NCBI RefSeq assembly: GCF_000027005.1
Contig: NC_012965.1
Location: 2,157,001 to 2,221,000 of the forward strand
Direction of reading: 5' to 3'
DNA: 64,000 bases
From: Komagataella phaffii GS115
Lineage: Eukaryota; Ascomycota; Pichiomycetes; Pichiales; Pichiaceae
Part shown: positions 20,546 through 29,292 of the stretch, piece by piece
Layout of the letters: each line of letters begins with the position of its first letter
Position numbering within the stretch: the first letter of the stretch is position 1
Notes under the pieces: model-generated
What the model saw: only the letters and a program-made list of their open reading frames with translations
What the model was told of the DNA's origin: nothing
Databases searched by the model: none
Program-made: the position numbers and the translations under genes

Positions 20546-21517
20546 ATGACCGCACAATCAGTAAAGCTGGGGCCTTTAAAACAATCTCAAAATAAACACA
20601 AATGGATTCACAGTCAAGATCTGTGTTTATTAGAAATAGTCTACTCGATGTTGCCCGATATTCTTTCGACGTGTCGCAACCCTTATAAATCGTGGAATGC
20701 CGCTCTCAATGTCTTCAATGAAAAATCAAATGTTCAGTTTAAACAGGGACGTACACTGAAGGAACGATTCAAAGCATTACAGCGCAGTTACACAGCTTTT
20801 TTAGCAAAATCTGTTACCGCTAATCAGATTGGTTGTGTAACCGGTACTTCGGGTACGTTCCCCAAAGGAACACGTACAACTGATGGTGTGCGCCCTATGA
20901 ACTCAGAACTTCAAGGAATGATGCAGAAAATCAACAAATCCTTGAAAAATATAGATAACCTAAATACCGCTGTGATTGATCAGACAAAAAGGTTGAGAGA
21001 TGAACAGGATATGGCAGGCTCGAATTTGTCATACACTGTTCATGATGATCGCTCCGGATCATATTCTAACTACACAATATTACAGAACACATGTGGACAA
21101 CGCTCTATAGCAAAACGACGGTTAGTCGACTATATTGACCATATTGACGGTGAATTGCTACGGAAAGATGTAGCTAATGTGCAGAGCGTAGTGTCAGGGC
21201 CAACCTCAAGGAGCGTAAGAAGTGGCCAACCTGAAACCCATCTTTCAGGGTATCCTGATTCGAACGAAGCCAGCTACCCACAGAATTCTTCTAAGACTGG
21301 AACTCCTCAACCAAATAAAACTGAGTCTGCAGTACCAGAGTTTACCGAATCCGTTTGTTTGGACGCGGGCAATTTACCTCAATTTAGACAATTGCAAGAA
21401 CAAATTAAACTTTTAGAAGCCAAAATAGTCTGTTTGGATCAGACATTAAATAGTAAAGTAGATCTGATACTTAGCTATTTGGGACAGCATTCAGGAGCTC
21501 AAAGAAGTGTTGAATGA
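20546..21517 (+). CDS. Myb/SANT-like domain protein of unknown function
   Basis: I do not recognise a named orthologue. From the ATG at 20546 the protein is 323 aa. Residues about 17-85 look like a Myb/SANT or trihelix-type DNA-binding fold: KHKWIHSQDLCLLEIVY, a middle helix with SWNAALNVFNEK, and a third helix GRTLKERFKALQRSY. The middle is polar and Ser/Gly-rich. The C terminus (about residues 285-320) has a heptad-like coiled coil, LQEQIKLLEAKIVCLDQTL, which suggests dimerisation. It lies divergent from PUP2 and upstream of SKP1. It could be a sequence-specific transcription factor or a chromatin-bound protein; the target is unknown. Confidence 0.7.
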   Translation: MTAQSVKLGPLKQSQNKHKWIHSQDLCLLEIVYSMLPDILSTCRNPYKSWNAALNVFNEKSNVQFKQGRTLKERFKALQRSYTAFLAKSVTANQIGCVTGTSGTFPKGTRTTDGVRPMNSELQGMMQKINKSLKNIDNLNTAVIDQTKRLRDEQDMAGSNLSYTVHDDRSGSYSNYTILQNTCGQRSIAKRRLVDYIDHIDGELLRKDVANVQSVVSGPTSRSVRSGQPETHLSGYPDSNEASYPQNSSKTGTPQPNKTESAVPEFTESVCLDAGNLPQFRQLQEQIKLLEAKIVCLDQTLNSKVDLILSYLGQHSGAQRSVE

Positions 21518-21689
21518 GAGAGCACCCTAGGAATTCTGTGAGTGAAGAACTGTGTTAGACTATGTTTACTGGTTAAAATATCTGTTCGCATACAAGTTGG
21601 ACCAAAAGTCGTGTATCTTCCATTATCGTTCGTGTTAATTACCAGCGATCACGTTTCGGATTCTATTATCTTTCTCCCTTGAACCAAAT

Positions 21690-22256
21690 ATGTCCAAAGA
21701 AAAGAAAATTGTGATTGTTTCATCTGATAACGAAAAGTTTACGGTGGATCGTAAGGTTGCCGAAAAGTCTATTTTGATCAAGAATATGTTGGAGGATCTT
21801 CTCTCCAACGAAGATCACAATGGAGATAATGACGATGACAATGAACTTCTAAGAGATGCTGCCGCCGTTGACAACAACGACTTAGATGTGATTGAAATTC
21901 CAACACCAAACGTTCGCTCTACAGTTCTCAAACTAATAATTGAATGGTGTGAGCACTACAAAGACATCTCTTTTCCGGATGAGAACCAGGATGAAGATTC
22001 TAAGAAAACGCCACCAATTGATGAATGGGACAAGAATTTTCTCAATGTCGATCAAGAAATGCTATACGAGATAATTCTTGCTGCCAACTATCTTAATATT
22101 CGCCCTCTTCTCTATAGCGGATGTAAGATGGTAGCTGAGATGATTCGTGGGAAATCACCTGAGGAAATTCGCAAAACCTTCAATATTGTAAACGATTTCA
22201 GCCCTGAAGAGGAAGCTGCCATTCGTAGAGAGAATGAATGGGCTGAAGATAGGTAG
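21690..22256 (+). CDS. SKP1: Skp1, core adaptor of SCF ubiquitin ligases
   Basis: Links F-box proteins to Cdc53/cullin in SCF ligases; in point-centromere yeasts it also sits in the CBF3 kinetochore complex, a role not expected here. 188 aa (yeast 194). Seen: N-terminal BTB/POZ-like fold starting [15 protein letters not shown], an acidic insertion ([12 protein letters not shown]) like that of yeast Skp1, the [20 protein letters not shown] helix, and the C-terminal F-box-binding helices ending NEWAEDR. All conserved blocks are present. Confidence 0.96.
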   Translation: MSKEKKIVIVSSDNEKFTVDRKVAEKSILIKNMLEDLLSNEDHNGDNDDDNELLRDAAAVDNNDLDVIEIPTPNVRSTVLKLIIEWCEHYKDISFPDENQDEDSKKTPPIDEWDKNFLNVDQEMLYEIILAANYLNIRPLLYSGCKMVAEMIRGKSPEEIRKTFNIVNDFSPEEEAAIRRENEWAEDR

Positions 22257-22520
22257 GGTATTTCATGAAATTCTGGTTGGGTAGGCTTAGGAATATTTAA
22301 TTAATCCAAGAGTGTCTTCGCGAGTAGTTAGTTAGTTTTTCTTTTTGTCTGTTTCAGCAGTTGCGACCCGCTTCAAGCTCTAGAACTACTGTATTTTACA
22401 AATTGCATATTTGTCCTAATGGTCTAAGTTTTAAGCACATAATCACTAGAATACAATTTACCATCGAGTTGAGAAAAGTCATTTTGTTGTCTTTCAATAA
22501 ATATTCTTACTTCTAGTAAA

Positions 22521-25391
22521 ATGTCGTCAGCAAGTCAAGAAGACAATTCGAGTAACCGGAAACGGTCAGAGTCTAAAGCTATCTTCAAAAACATGTTTAA
22601 GAGATCTAGATCACAATCAATAGCGAGCTCTTCCAGGTCTTTAGGTTTTAGAAAAGTATCAGCACCGTCCCAAATGGACAACTCACCCAAACGCAGCCCG
22701 TCTGATAATTTCTCCATCAATACAGACTACGGTAATTCAGTTCTTAATTTACCCCCTATAAATTCAGTGCGATCAAATAATCAAAACGGTGACTCGTACC
22801 ACCAAAAGCATCGTGTGGGGTCGATTTATTCAACAGAAACTAATAACTCTAATTTACAAGAGTTTCCCATACTGTCAAACGGTAAATCTGAGGCCAGGGG
22901 ACGTGTCAATGTTACTGAGTCTGTAAATCGTCCAGTAGCCCATCCCACTACTGATTCTTCTCGTCATTCGGCAAATTCATCTTGTGCACCCTCTTTAGCA
23001 CACTCATCTTACATGAAAGCCAAAAAAGATATTGAGTCTGTGAAAAGCAAGTCTTCTGACGTATCAGCTGAGAAAAGTGGATTTTTGTCGACCATAATAA
23101 GTGTTGCTAAGAATGCTGGAAGTCATCTGGTAAATATCACTAGCAACGATGCTTATTCTGATACCAGTATCCAGAGTGAGGAATATCCAAACATCGAGAG
23201 CCAAAAAAGTGATCATAGAATGCGTGATAACGTTCCCTATGGTGCCAATATTGACAGAATGCTATCCGATGAGCATAGTTCTCTCACTAATATCCAATTT
23301 CGTCCTCTGAAGGTCGAGTCTCCCCTGGTTACACTTGGAAAAGGCTCGCTATCGTTGGAGCTATTTGATAAAGTTTTTCAACATCCTAATACAATCCAGA
23401 AACATGGGTCACTGTCTTCGTCGGCATACAATCGTACAGAGAGACCCACATCCTCACAGCCATTGGAAGACACAAGTCTTTACTTACCTGCTAGATCAAG
23501 ATCCCCCAATAGACGAAATTCTAACTCATTGAATCGTTCATCCGCAAATATGGATACAAAATCTTTAAATTCAGACCGAAAAACTAGAGTAAACGGTGGA
23601 CAATCTTTGACTGGCAATATTGGCCAGGAAGATTACGCCCACAGGTTACATTACAAACAGCAGCACTCACTGCCGCATAGAAGAAAATCTCTGAAAGGCA
23701 TTACCTATGCAAGCGAAAGGCGACAACAAGAGTTCCATAACATATTCAAAACAATTTCTCAAGATGAAAAATTAATTGAAGATTACAGCTGTGCATTGCA
23801 AAAGGAATTGTTAGTTCAAGGAAAACTTTACATCAGCGAGGCACATATCTGTTTTTACAGTAAACTTTTAGGATTTCAAACGACTGTCATTATACCCATT
23901 AGTGAAGTTGTTCAAATTAGCAAGAAAGTCACAGCTCTCCTATTTCCTAATGGAATCGTTATTCAAACTTTACATACCAAGCACATTTTCGCCACTTTTC
24001 TGACAAGGGATATAACTTTTGATCTGTTGACGAATGTATGGAACCAAGTTGTTCATGATCAGATGTCAAGGCCGAAAACATCTGATATCTATAGCGATAG
24101 TGATATAACCACTGATGATGACTTATCAACTGAAGAAGAATATGTATCTGATGGTAGCATCAGCAATGAGGACGGCAATTTAGAAGAAGATTACAACTCT
24201 TCAGATGACAATGTTTCAGAGACCTCGTCAAATTCGACCCAAGATAATTCGATGCTTAAAAGAAACACAACAGGTCCGCCGCAAGATACAACTGAAAAGT
24301 TGGAGACATCAACAGACTCTCAATGGAATGGATTTCCTTCAGTGGGAGCAGTTTCTCATCCTGAGACTAAACCTGGATATGACAAGCAAGCAACTGATAC
24401 TATAGTTGTTGATGATACTATATCTGCACCTCTAGGTGTGGTTTTTTTATTGCTAGTTGATCCCAAATTTAATGAGCAGATCCTCTCCAAGCAGAAGAAT
24501 TTCAATATAGAGTCAATCTCAGCTTTCGATAGCAACAAGCCAACAAAAAGAAACTATTCATACATCAAACCATTGAATGGTCCTGTTGGGCCGAAACAAA
24601 CAAAATGTGTTGTTACAGAAATGGTGGAAAACTTTGATTTGAACTCCTGCATTCATATTATCCAAACTACGCAAACTCCTGATGTACCAAGCGGAAATTC
24701 TTTTCTGGTAAAGACAAATATTTTTCTTACATGGGGTAAGAATAGTAGCACCAATTTGAATGTGCTTACATCGATTGAATGGTCTGGAAAATCATGGGTG
24801 AAAGGGGTAATTGAGAAGAGCAGCATTAGTGGCCAAACCGAATATTGGAAATTTGTGGTGAACGAGCTCAAGCACACATTGGCTGCTTCTGCTAAGGAAA
24901 GGCCGGTAAGGCAGAAGAGATCTAGATCAAGAAAATCTGTTCAGAAACTTGAGGATGAATTGCTCTCCGAAGATTCATCTCTAGAAAGCACTCATGCATG
25001 GCTAAGTCCAATCAGAAAGATTGTAGACCTAATACCAGAGACATTGCGAGTATATGTGGCTATCATAATAGTCGCAGGAGTAATCATGTTAGCTGGTCCT
25101 AAAATGGGCAATGTGAACATAAAAATCAATGAAACCGGAAATGGTTTGAGGCAAATCAAAATCGATTCTACTGAGTATATGCTTCTTCCAACATTAGATA
25201 ATCTTTCACCAGATTCTTCTCTTTATGCCGAGAAGGAAGAGGATTTGTGGAGATGGATTGAATCGATAAATCACAGGGTTGATGGGGATAAGATGGAGAA
25301 CATCAACATAAAAAAATTGCAATTGAAAGAAATGATTCGAATTATGGAGATGAAGTTAGAAAAATTGAAATACTCAGTTGAGATCAAATGA
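22521..25391 (+). CDS. LAM/GRAMD1-family membrane-contact-site sterol transfer protein
   Basis: Integral ER protein expected to move sterol at ER-plasma membrane or ER-organelle contacts. 956 aa. A Ser-rich disordered N terminus (about 1-390) precedes a GRAM domain (about 393-505; LLVQGKLYISEAHICFYSK then FQTTVIIPISEVVQI). An acidic linker follows, then a StART-like VASt domain (about 625-790) and a single membrane span near 842-860 (VYVAIIIVAGVIMLAG). This order is that of yeast Lam proteins. There is only one VASt domain and no BAR/PH module, unlike Ysp1/Sip3 and unlike two-VASt Ysp2/Lam4, so the nearest yeast member is uncertain. After the membrane segment there is a short luminal tail ending in a charged helix. 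Confidence 0.88.
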   Translation: MSSASQEDNSSNRKRSESKAIFKNMFKRSRSQSIASSSRSLGFRKVSAPSQMDNSPKRSPSDNFSINTDYGNSVLNLPPINSVRSNNQNGDSYHQKHRVGSIYSTETNNSNLQEFPILSNGKSEARGRVNVTESVNRPVAHPTTDSSRHSANSSCAPSLAHSSYMKAKKDIESVKSKSSDVSAEKSGFLSTIISVAKNAGSHLVNITSNDAYSDTSIQSEEYPNIESQKSDHRMRDNVPYGANIDRMLSDEHSSLTNIQFRPLKVESPLVTLGKGSLSLELFDKVFQHPNTIQKHGSLSSSAYNRTERPTSSQPLEDTSLYLPARSRSPNRRNSNSLNRSSANMDTKSLNSDRKTRVNGGQSLTGNIGQEDYAHRLHYKQQHSLPHRRKSLKGITYASERRQQEFHNIFKTISQDEKLIEDYSCALQKELLVQGKLYISEAHICFYSKLLGFQTTVIIPISEVVQISKKVTALLFPNGIVIQTLHTKHIFATFLTRDITFDLLTNVWNQVVHDQMSRPKTSDIYSDSDITTDDDLSTEEEYVSDGSISNEDGNLEEDYNSSDDNVSETSSNSTQDNSMLKRNTTGPPQDTTEKLETSTDSQWNGFPSVGAVSHPETKPGYDKQATDTIVVDDTISAPLGVVFLLLVDPKFNEQILSKQKNFNIESISAFDSNKPTKRNYSYIKPLNGPVGPKQTKCVVTEMVENFDLNSCIHIIQTTQTPDVPSGNSFLVKTNIFLTWGKNSSTNLNVLTSIEWSGKSWVKGVIEKSSISGQTEYWKFVVNELKHTLAASAKERPVRQKRSRSRKSVQKLEDELLSEDSSLESTHAWLSPIRKIVDLIPETLRVYVAIIIVAGVIMLAGPKMGNVNIKINETGNGLRQIKIDSTEYMLLPTLDNLSPDSSLYAEKEEDLWRWIESINHRVDGDKMENINIKKLQLKEMIRIMEMKLEKLKYSVEIK

Positions 25392-25853
25392 TCATAAGGT
25401 TGGATATATGAGGTCTTGATATGTAAATCAACACGCTTGAAAAGTAGCCAACTCCATCAAAAGAGAAAGCCTGAGGGAAAAAATGAGGAATTAGTCCTTC
25501 TACAAGTTATGCAGCTATGCCAATAATCTGTAAAGTTAAAAAATTCATAGCTTGCACAAACCACAATAAATGTTAAATTGATAAAGTGGCGAGCTGACTT
25601 GATAGGCGTTTGCATTATAATGCAACTACTTGCTATATATAGGTTTCCCCCACCTTGGGTGGATAGAATTTTTCTTGATACTGGAACTGGGACGAGACAA
25701 CTGCCTTCCTAGCGTAAGACGCCCCGCCCCTTACTGTATCTAAGCGAAAAACGAAAGCTTATTAGAGAGCTGGGGAAAGTCTCACTTACCAGATGTTGAA
25801 AAGATCACGTGTTTTCTATATTACTTCAACTTTTGCCCGTTCAAACTTTTAGA
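25392..25853. promoter_or_regulatory. Promoter region of BNA3 with TATA-like element
   Basis: The 462 bp between the LAM gene and BNA3 hold a good TATATATA at 25634-25641, about 213 bp before the BNA3 ATG, and GC-rich CCCC-type motifs around 25712-25732. No gene was seen. Confidence 0.45.
25804..25811. promoter_or_regulatory. CDEI/Cbf1-type site ATCACGTG in the BNA3 promoter
   Basis: ATCACGTG matches the consensus RTCACRTG bound by Cbf1 and related bHLH proteins. It ends 42 bp before the BNA3 ATG at 25854. A single 8-mer match; functional use is inference. Confidence 0.35.
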
Positions 25854-27158
25854 ATGGCAAGGTCAGTATTAAGAAGAACGATGTCCAGTCTACCTAAGCA
25901 TAATCCTTATTTCCAGATAGGTGGTAAAGATATATGGAGTTTAGTCAATGAGACTGCTGCTTCTAGAGAATCTCTTACTGGGAAGAAAACTGTAAATTTG
26001 GGACAAGGCTTTTTTTCCTACAGTCCTCCTCCATTTGCAATCCAAGCTGCCAAAGAGGCACTAGACGTTCCTGCCTTTAACCAATATGCACCTCCTAGAG
26101 GGAGACCAGAGCTGATTGGTTCACTGATTGAAGCATATTCTTCCTATTACCCAGAGAAGCTAACCCCATCCCAGATAATGGTTAGTACCGGTGCCAATGA
26201 AGGTATGTTATCCATGTTTCTTGCATTTTTGACTCCCGGCGACGAAGTCGTTGTTTTTGAACCTTTTTTTGACCAATACATCAGTAATATAGAGATTCCT
26301 GGTGGGAAGGTGGTGTATGTTCCATTGCATCCCCCTCAATGTTTTGACCAAGAAACTGTAAACTCCTCTGACTGGAAAATAAATTTTACTGAGTTAGAGA
26401 ACTCAATAAATGAAAGGACAAAGATGATAGTGCTTAATACTCCGCATAACCCTATAGGAAAAGTTTTTTCTCGTGATGAACTACAAAGAATAGGTGATAT
26501 ATGTGTTCGGAACAACATCATTATTCTGGCGGATGAGGTCTACGAGAACCTTTACTACAAAGAACACATTAAGATGGCAACACTTTCACCGGAGATTTCC
26601 CGGCTAACTGTTACAGTCGGTAGTGCAGGCAAGTCCTTTGCTGCTACTGGATGGCGCATTGGGTGGTTGATCGGACATAAAGATTTAATCAGTGTTGCTT
26701 GTCTAGCGCATACCCGCATCTGTTTTGCTAGCCCTTCACCTTTACAGATTGCCTGTGCATCAGCTTTGAGAACTGCCAAATCCGTGGGTTACTTCGAGGA
26801 AACGCGTAAGCAGTATACTTACAAATACAAAATTCTTACGGACGTATTTGACAAGTTGGGGTTGCCCTATACTATTGCCGAAGGTGGTTATTTCCTACTA
26901 GTGAATTTTAAGAAGCTTAAATTTCCAGACTCTGTCGAGTTTCCAGAGGAGATTCAGAACAAGCCTAGAGATTTTAAACTCTGCTACTGGCTAATTCAAG
27001 AGTTCGGTGTAGTATCAATTCCACCCACAGAGTTTTTCATTGAAGAACATAAGATGGTGGTAAAAGACTGTTTGCGATTTGCCGTCTGCAAGGATGATCA
27101 GATGCTGCGAGAAGCGGCTAGGTGTCTTGAGCGATTAAAAGATTATATACAATACTAA
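25854..27158 (+). CDS. BNA3: Kynurenine aminotransferase / arylformamidase-type PLP enzyme Bna3
   Basis: PLP-dependent aminotransferase converting kynurenine to kynurenic acid. The first ATG in frame is at 25854, giving 434 aa (yeast 444). Seen: NLGQGFFSYSPPPFAIQAA, STGANEGMLS, FEPFFDQYISNIEIPGGKV, TPHNPIGKVFSRDEL, ADEVYENLYY, and the Schiff-base Lys in VGSAGKSFAATGWRIGW (near residue 259). RFAVCKDD near the end holds the substrate carboxylate-binding Arg. The N terminus MARSVLRRTMSSLPKHN is basic and hydroxylated like a mitochondrial presequence; the second ATG (25881) would give a form lacking it, so dual localisation is possible. Confidence 0.92.
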   Translation: MARSVLRRTMSSLPKHNPYFQIGGKDIWSLVNETAASRESLTGKKTVNLGQGFFSYSPPPFAIQAAKEALDVPAFNQYAPPRGRPELIGSLIEAYSSYYPEKLTPSQIMVSTGANEGMLSMFLAFLTPGDEVVVFEPFFDQYISNIEIPGGKVVYVPLHPPQCFDQETVNSSDWKINFTELENSINERTKMIVLNTPHNPIGKVFSRDELQRIGDICVRNNIIILADEVYENLYYKEHIKMATLSPEISRLTVTVGSAGKSFAATGWRIGWLIGHKDLISVACLAHTRICFASPSPLQIACASALRTAKSVGYFEETRKQYTYKYKILTDVFDKLGLPYTIAEGGYFLLVNFKKLKFPDSVEFPEEIQNKPRDFKLCYWLIQEFGVVSIPPTEFFIEEHKMVVKDCLRFAVCKDDQMLREAARCLERLKDYIQY

Positions 27159-27250
27159 GTGTAGACTGAGTTTGAGTTATCGTATTTTTTACCGAGTAAA
27201 ACGCGAAATTTCAAGATGGTAAAGTGTGTGTGGACCTTTGACAAGTATTT

Positions 27251-29233
27251 ATGGGTGGAACAAAGATAGAGGACGAAAATAATGCATGCTGCCTCTCAAA
27301 AGAACTTGATATCAACCCTTTGTGGCAGACAGATGAGACTTCTCGGGATGAGCTAGTTCAAGAAGCCCTACTTTTAGAAAGCAAATCTGGATCTAAGCCT
27401 GCCCACATAGCTCAGCTTCTAGACGATTCAGAATGGTACAGGCCATCTTCGTTCAACGAAAGTACTGTATCTCCTAGGCCGTATAATAAATCCAATCATT
27501 CGGCAATTAGTACGTGCAAAGAAGGCAAATCGATTGAGACTCAAGGTTGCCAAACGAATTTTAAGACAGCTCCTTCCTCGACAAGTTGTATTTCAAAAAC
27601 AAAGGGAGCTACGAAGGCTACAAAAATCTTGACCGATAAAAGATCAGCTTCACCAAAGGCTCTGGGTATGACTAGGGAAATGAAAGACCTATGGGCAGGG
27701 GCTGCTTGGCATTTAAGGGATAATCCTGAGTACTTTTCTTCCAAGCATCAAAGGAAGAGGTTAACTCAACCCAACAACCGTTGCAACTTTCACGATTCTC
27801 AAACATCGCAGGAAACTCATACAGGTTCGAAGAAAGCTAAGAAGGAATCTGAGAGACCAAGAAAAGAACAAATTAAAGCCAAATCTAAAGAGGTATGCTT
27901 AAAAATTAAGAATAACGAGTTACCTCAAGTTGAAACTCAATTTGAAAGTCCTGACAAACAGCCCACCTTGGAAGAGCCTTCAAAAAGGTTTCAAAACAAG
28001 ATTTGGTTCATTGAATACGATCCTCACAATGAAAGTCAAAGTGTTTTAGTAGGAAACAGGAAGTTTTTCGTAGACGAGATCTATGAGAAACAGGAATCTC
28101 CTGTAACTATCTCTAATGCCAAATCTGCATTTGCTCTAGTGAACGAAACCAAAAACCGATACTGGAACGATGAAAATTTACCCCCAACTGCAGTTTATTT
28201 ATCGATGCCTGTTTCTTCCTATAGGGAAAAATATCAGCTTATTTTTCCAAAGGACGAAGAACTAAATCCTTTCGAAGAAATTGGTCGAATGATGGAGATT
28301 TCCGCATTGTTTTATCTCCCCTTGAAGTATGCCTCCCTTGTTCGCAATGAAGATTCCTTTGCGAATTGCATCGTTGGACAGTTTATTAAGGCATACGAGA
28401 GATCGCATTACGAGGTCATCTTGAAGAAAATTGAAGAGTACAACATACTCATTGATAGTTTACGAAGTTCTGGTGTCATATATGATCATATAAGAGCCCA
28501 GACAAAAGTACCCCGGCCTATGATTTATGAGATTCTTAATCAAGTTTATGCCCGCACTGTGTCTCCAAATTCGAAAAAGCTCCGTCAGTACAAGGCGTTC
28601 TCAAATTATGTTTATGGAGAATTACTTCCAAACTTTTTAACGCAAGCCTTTAATGAAGTGAAACTTGATTCAAGTTCCAAGTTCATAGATCTAGGTTCTG
28701 GTGTCGGAAACTGCGTCTTTCAGGCTGCTCTTGAGTATGGGTGTGAAAGTTTCGGCTGCGAAATTATGGAACATGCTTCTTTCCTCAGTGAGTTACAGTT
28801 GATTGAGTTCAAAACTAGATGCGATATCTTTGGAATCAAGCCTGGGAAAGTTGAGTTTTTTCTGAGACAAACCTTTGAAGATAATCTACAGGTTTCGGAA
28901 GTGGTTTCCAAATGTGAAGTAATACTGGTGAACAATTACCTCTTTGACGCCACTTTGAACTCGAAAGTCATTTCTCTTTTCCAGTGTCTCAAAGAAAGTA
29001 TCGGGACAAAAATAGTCAGTCTTAAGCCAGTGATTCCTCTCAACTATACCATTCACGATGACCTTACTTTGACCAATGTTTTATCCTTTATGAAAACTAA
29101 GAGAAGTGTCTACAGCGAAAATAGTGTTTCTTGGACCTGTAAAGGAGGCGTTTACTACCTAACAGAAGTTGTTGCCGATGTTCCAATAGAATTAATGGGC
29201 AGCTCCACGAGGCAATCTAAGTCACACAATTGA
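27251..29233 (+). CDS. DOT1: Histone H3 lysine-79 methyltransferase Dot1
   Basis: Nucleosomal H3K79 methyltransferase acting in chromatin silencing and checkpoint control. 660 aa (yeast 582). A basic disordered N-terminal half, with a Lys/Arg-rich stretch around residues 185-215 likely to bind nucleosomes, precedes the catalytic domain (about 260-650). Landmarks: VYGELLPNFLTQAF, the SAM-binding loop FIDLGSGVGNCVFQAA, GCEIMEHAS, and the substrate-channel motif VNNYLFDATLN. These are diagnostic for Dot1 and distinct from SET enzymes. It converges with MED13, with 59 bp between the stops. Confidence 0.94.
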   Translation: MGGTKIEDENNACCLSKELDINPLWQTDETSRDELVQEALLLESKSGSKPAHIAQLLDDSEWYRPSSFNESTVSPRPYNKSNHSAISTCKEGKSIETQGCQTNFKTAPSSTSCISKTKGATKATKILTDKRSASPKALGMTREMKDLWAGAAWHLRDNPEYFSSKHQRKRLTQPNNRCNFHDSQTSQETHTGSKKAKKESERPRKEQIKAKSKEVCLKIKNNELPQVETQFESPDKQPTLEEPSKRFQNKIWFIEYDPHNESQSVLVGNRKFFVDEIYEKQESPVTISNAKSAFALVNETKNRYWNDENLPPTAVYLSMPVSSYREKYQLIFPKDEELNPFEEIGRMMEISALFYLPLKYASLVRNEDSFANCIVGQFIKAYERSHYEVILKKIEEYNILIDSLRSSGVIYDHIRAQTKVPRPMIYEILNQVYARTVSPNSKKLRQYKAFSNYVYGELLPNFLTQAFNEVKLDSSSKFIDLGSGVGNCVFQAALEYGCESFGCEIMEHASFLSELQLIEFKTRCDIFGIKPGKVEFFLRQTFEDNLQVSEVVSKCEVILVNNYLFDATLNSKVISLFQCLKESIGTKIVSLKPVIPLNYTIHDDLTLTNVLSFMKTKRSVYSENSVSWTCKGGVYYLTEVVADVPIELMGSSTRQSKSHN

Positions 29234-29292
29234 AAACCATTTTATTGGATGCAGTTATACAGGTATATCAAAGCGATGTAATAGATGGATGA

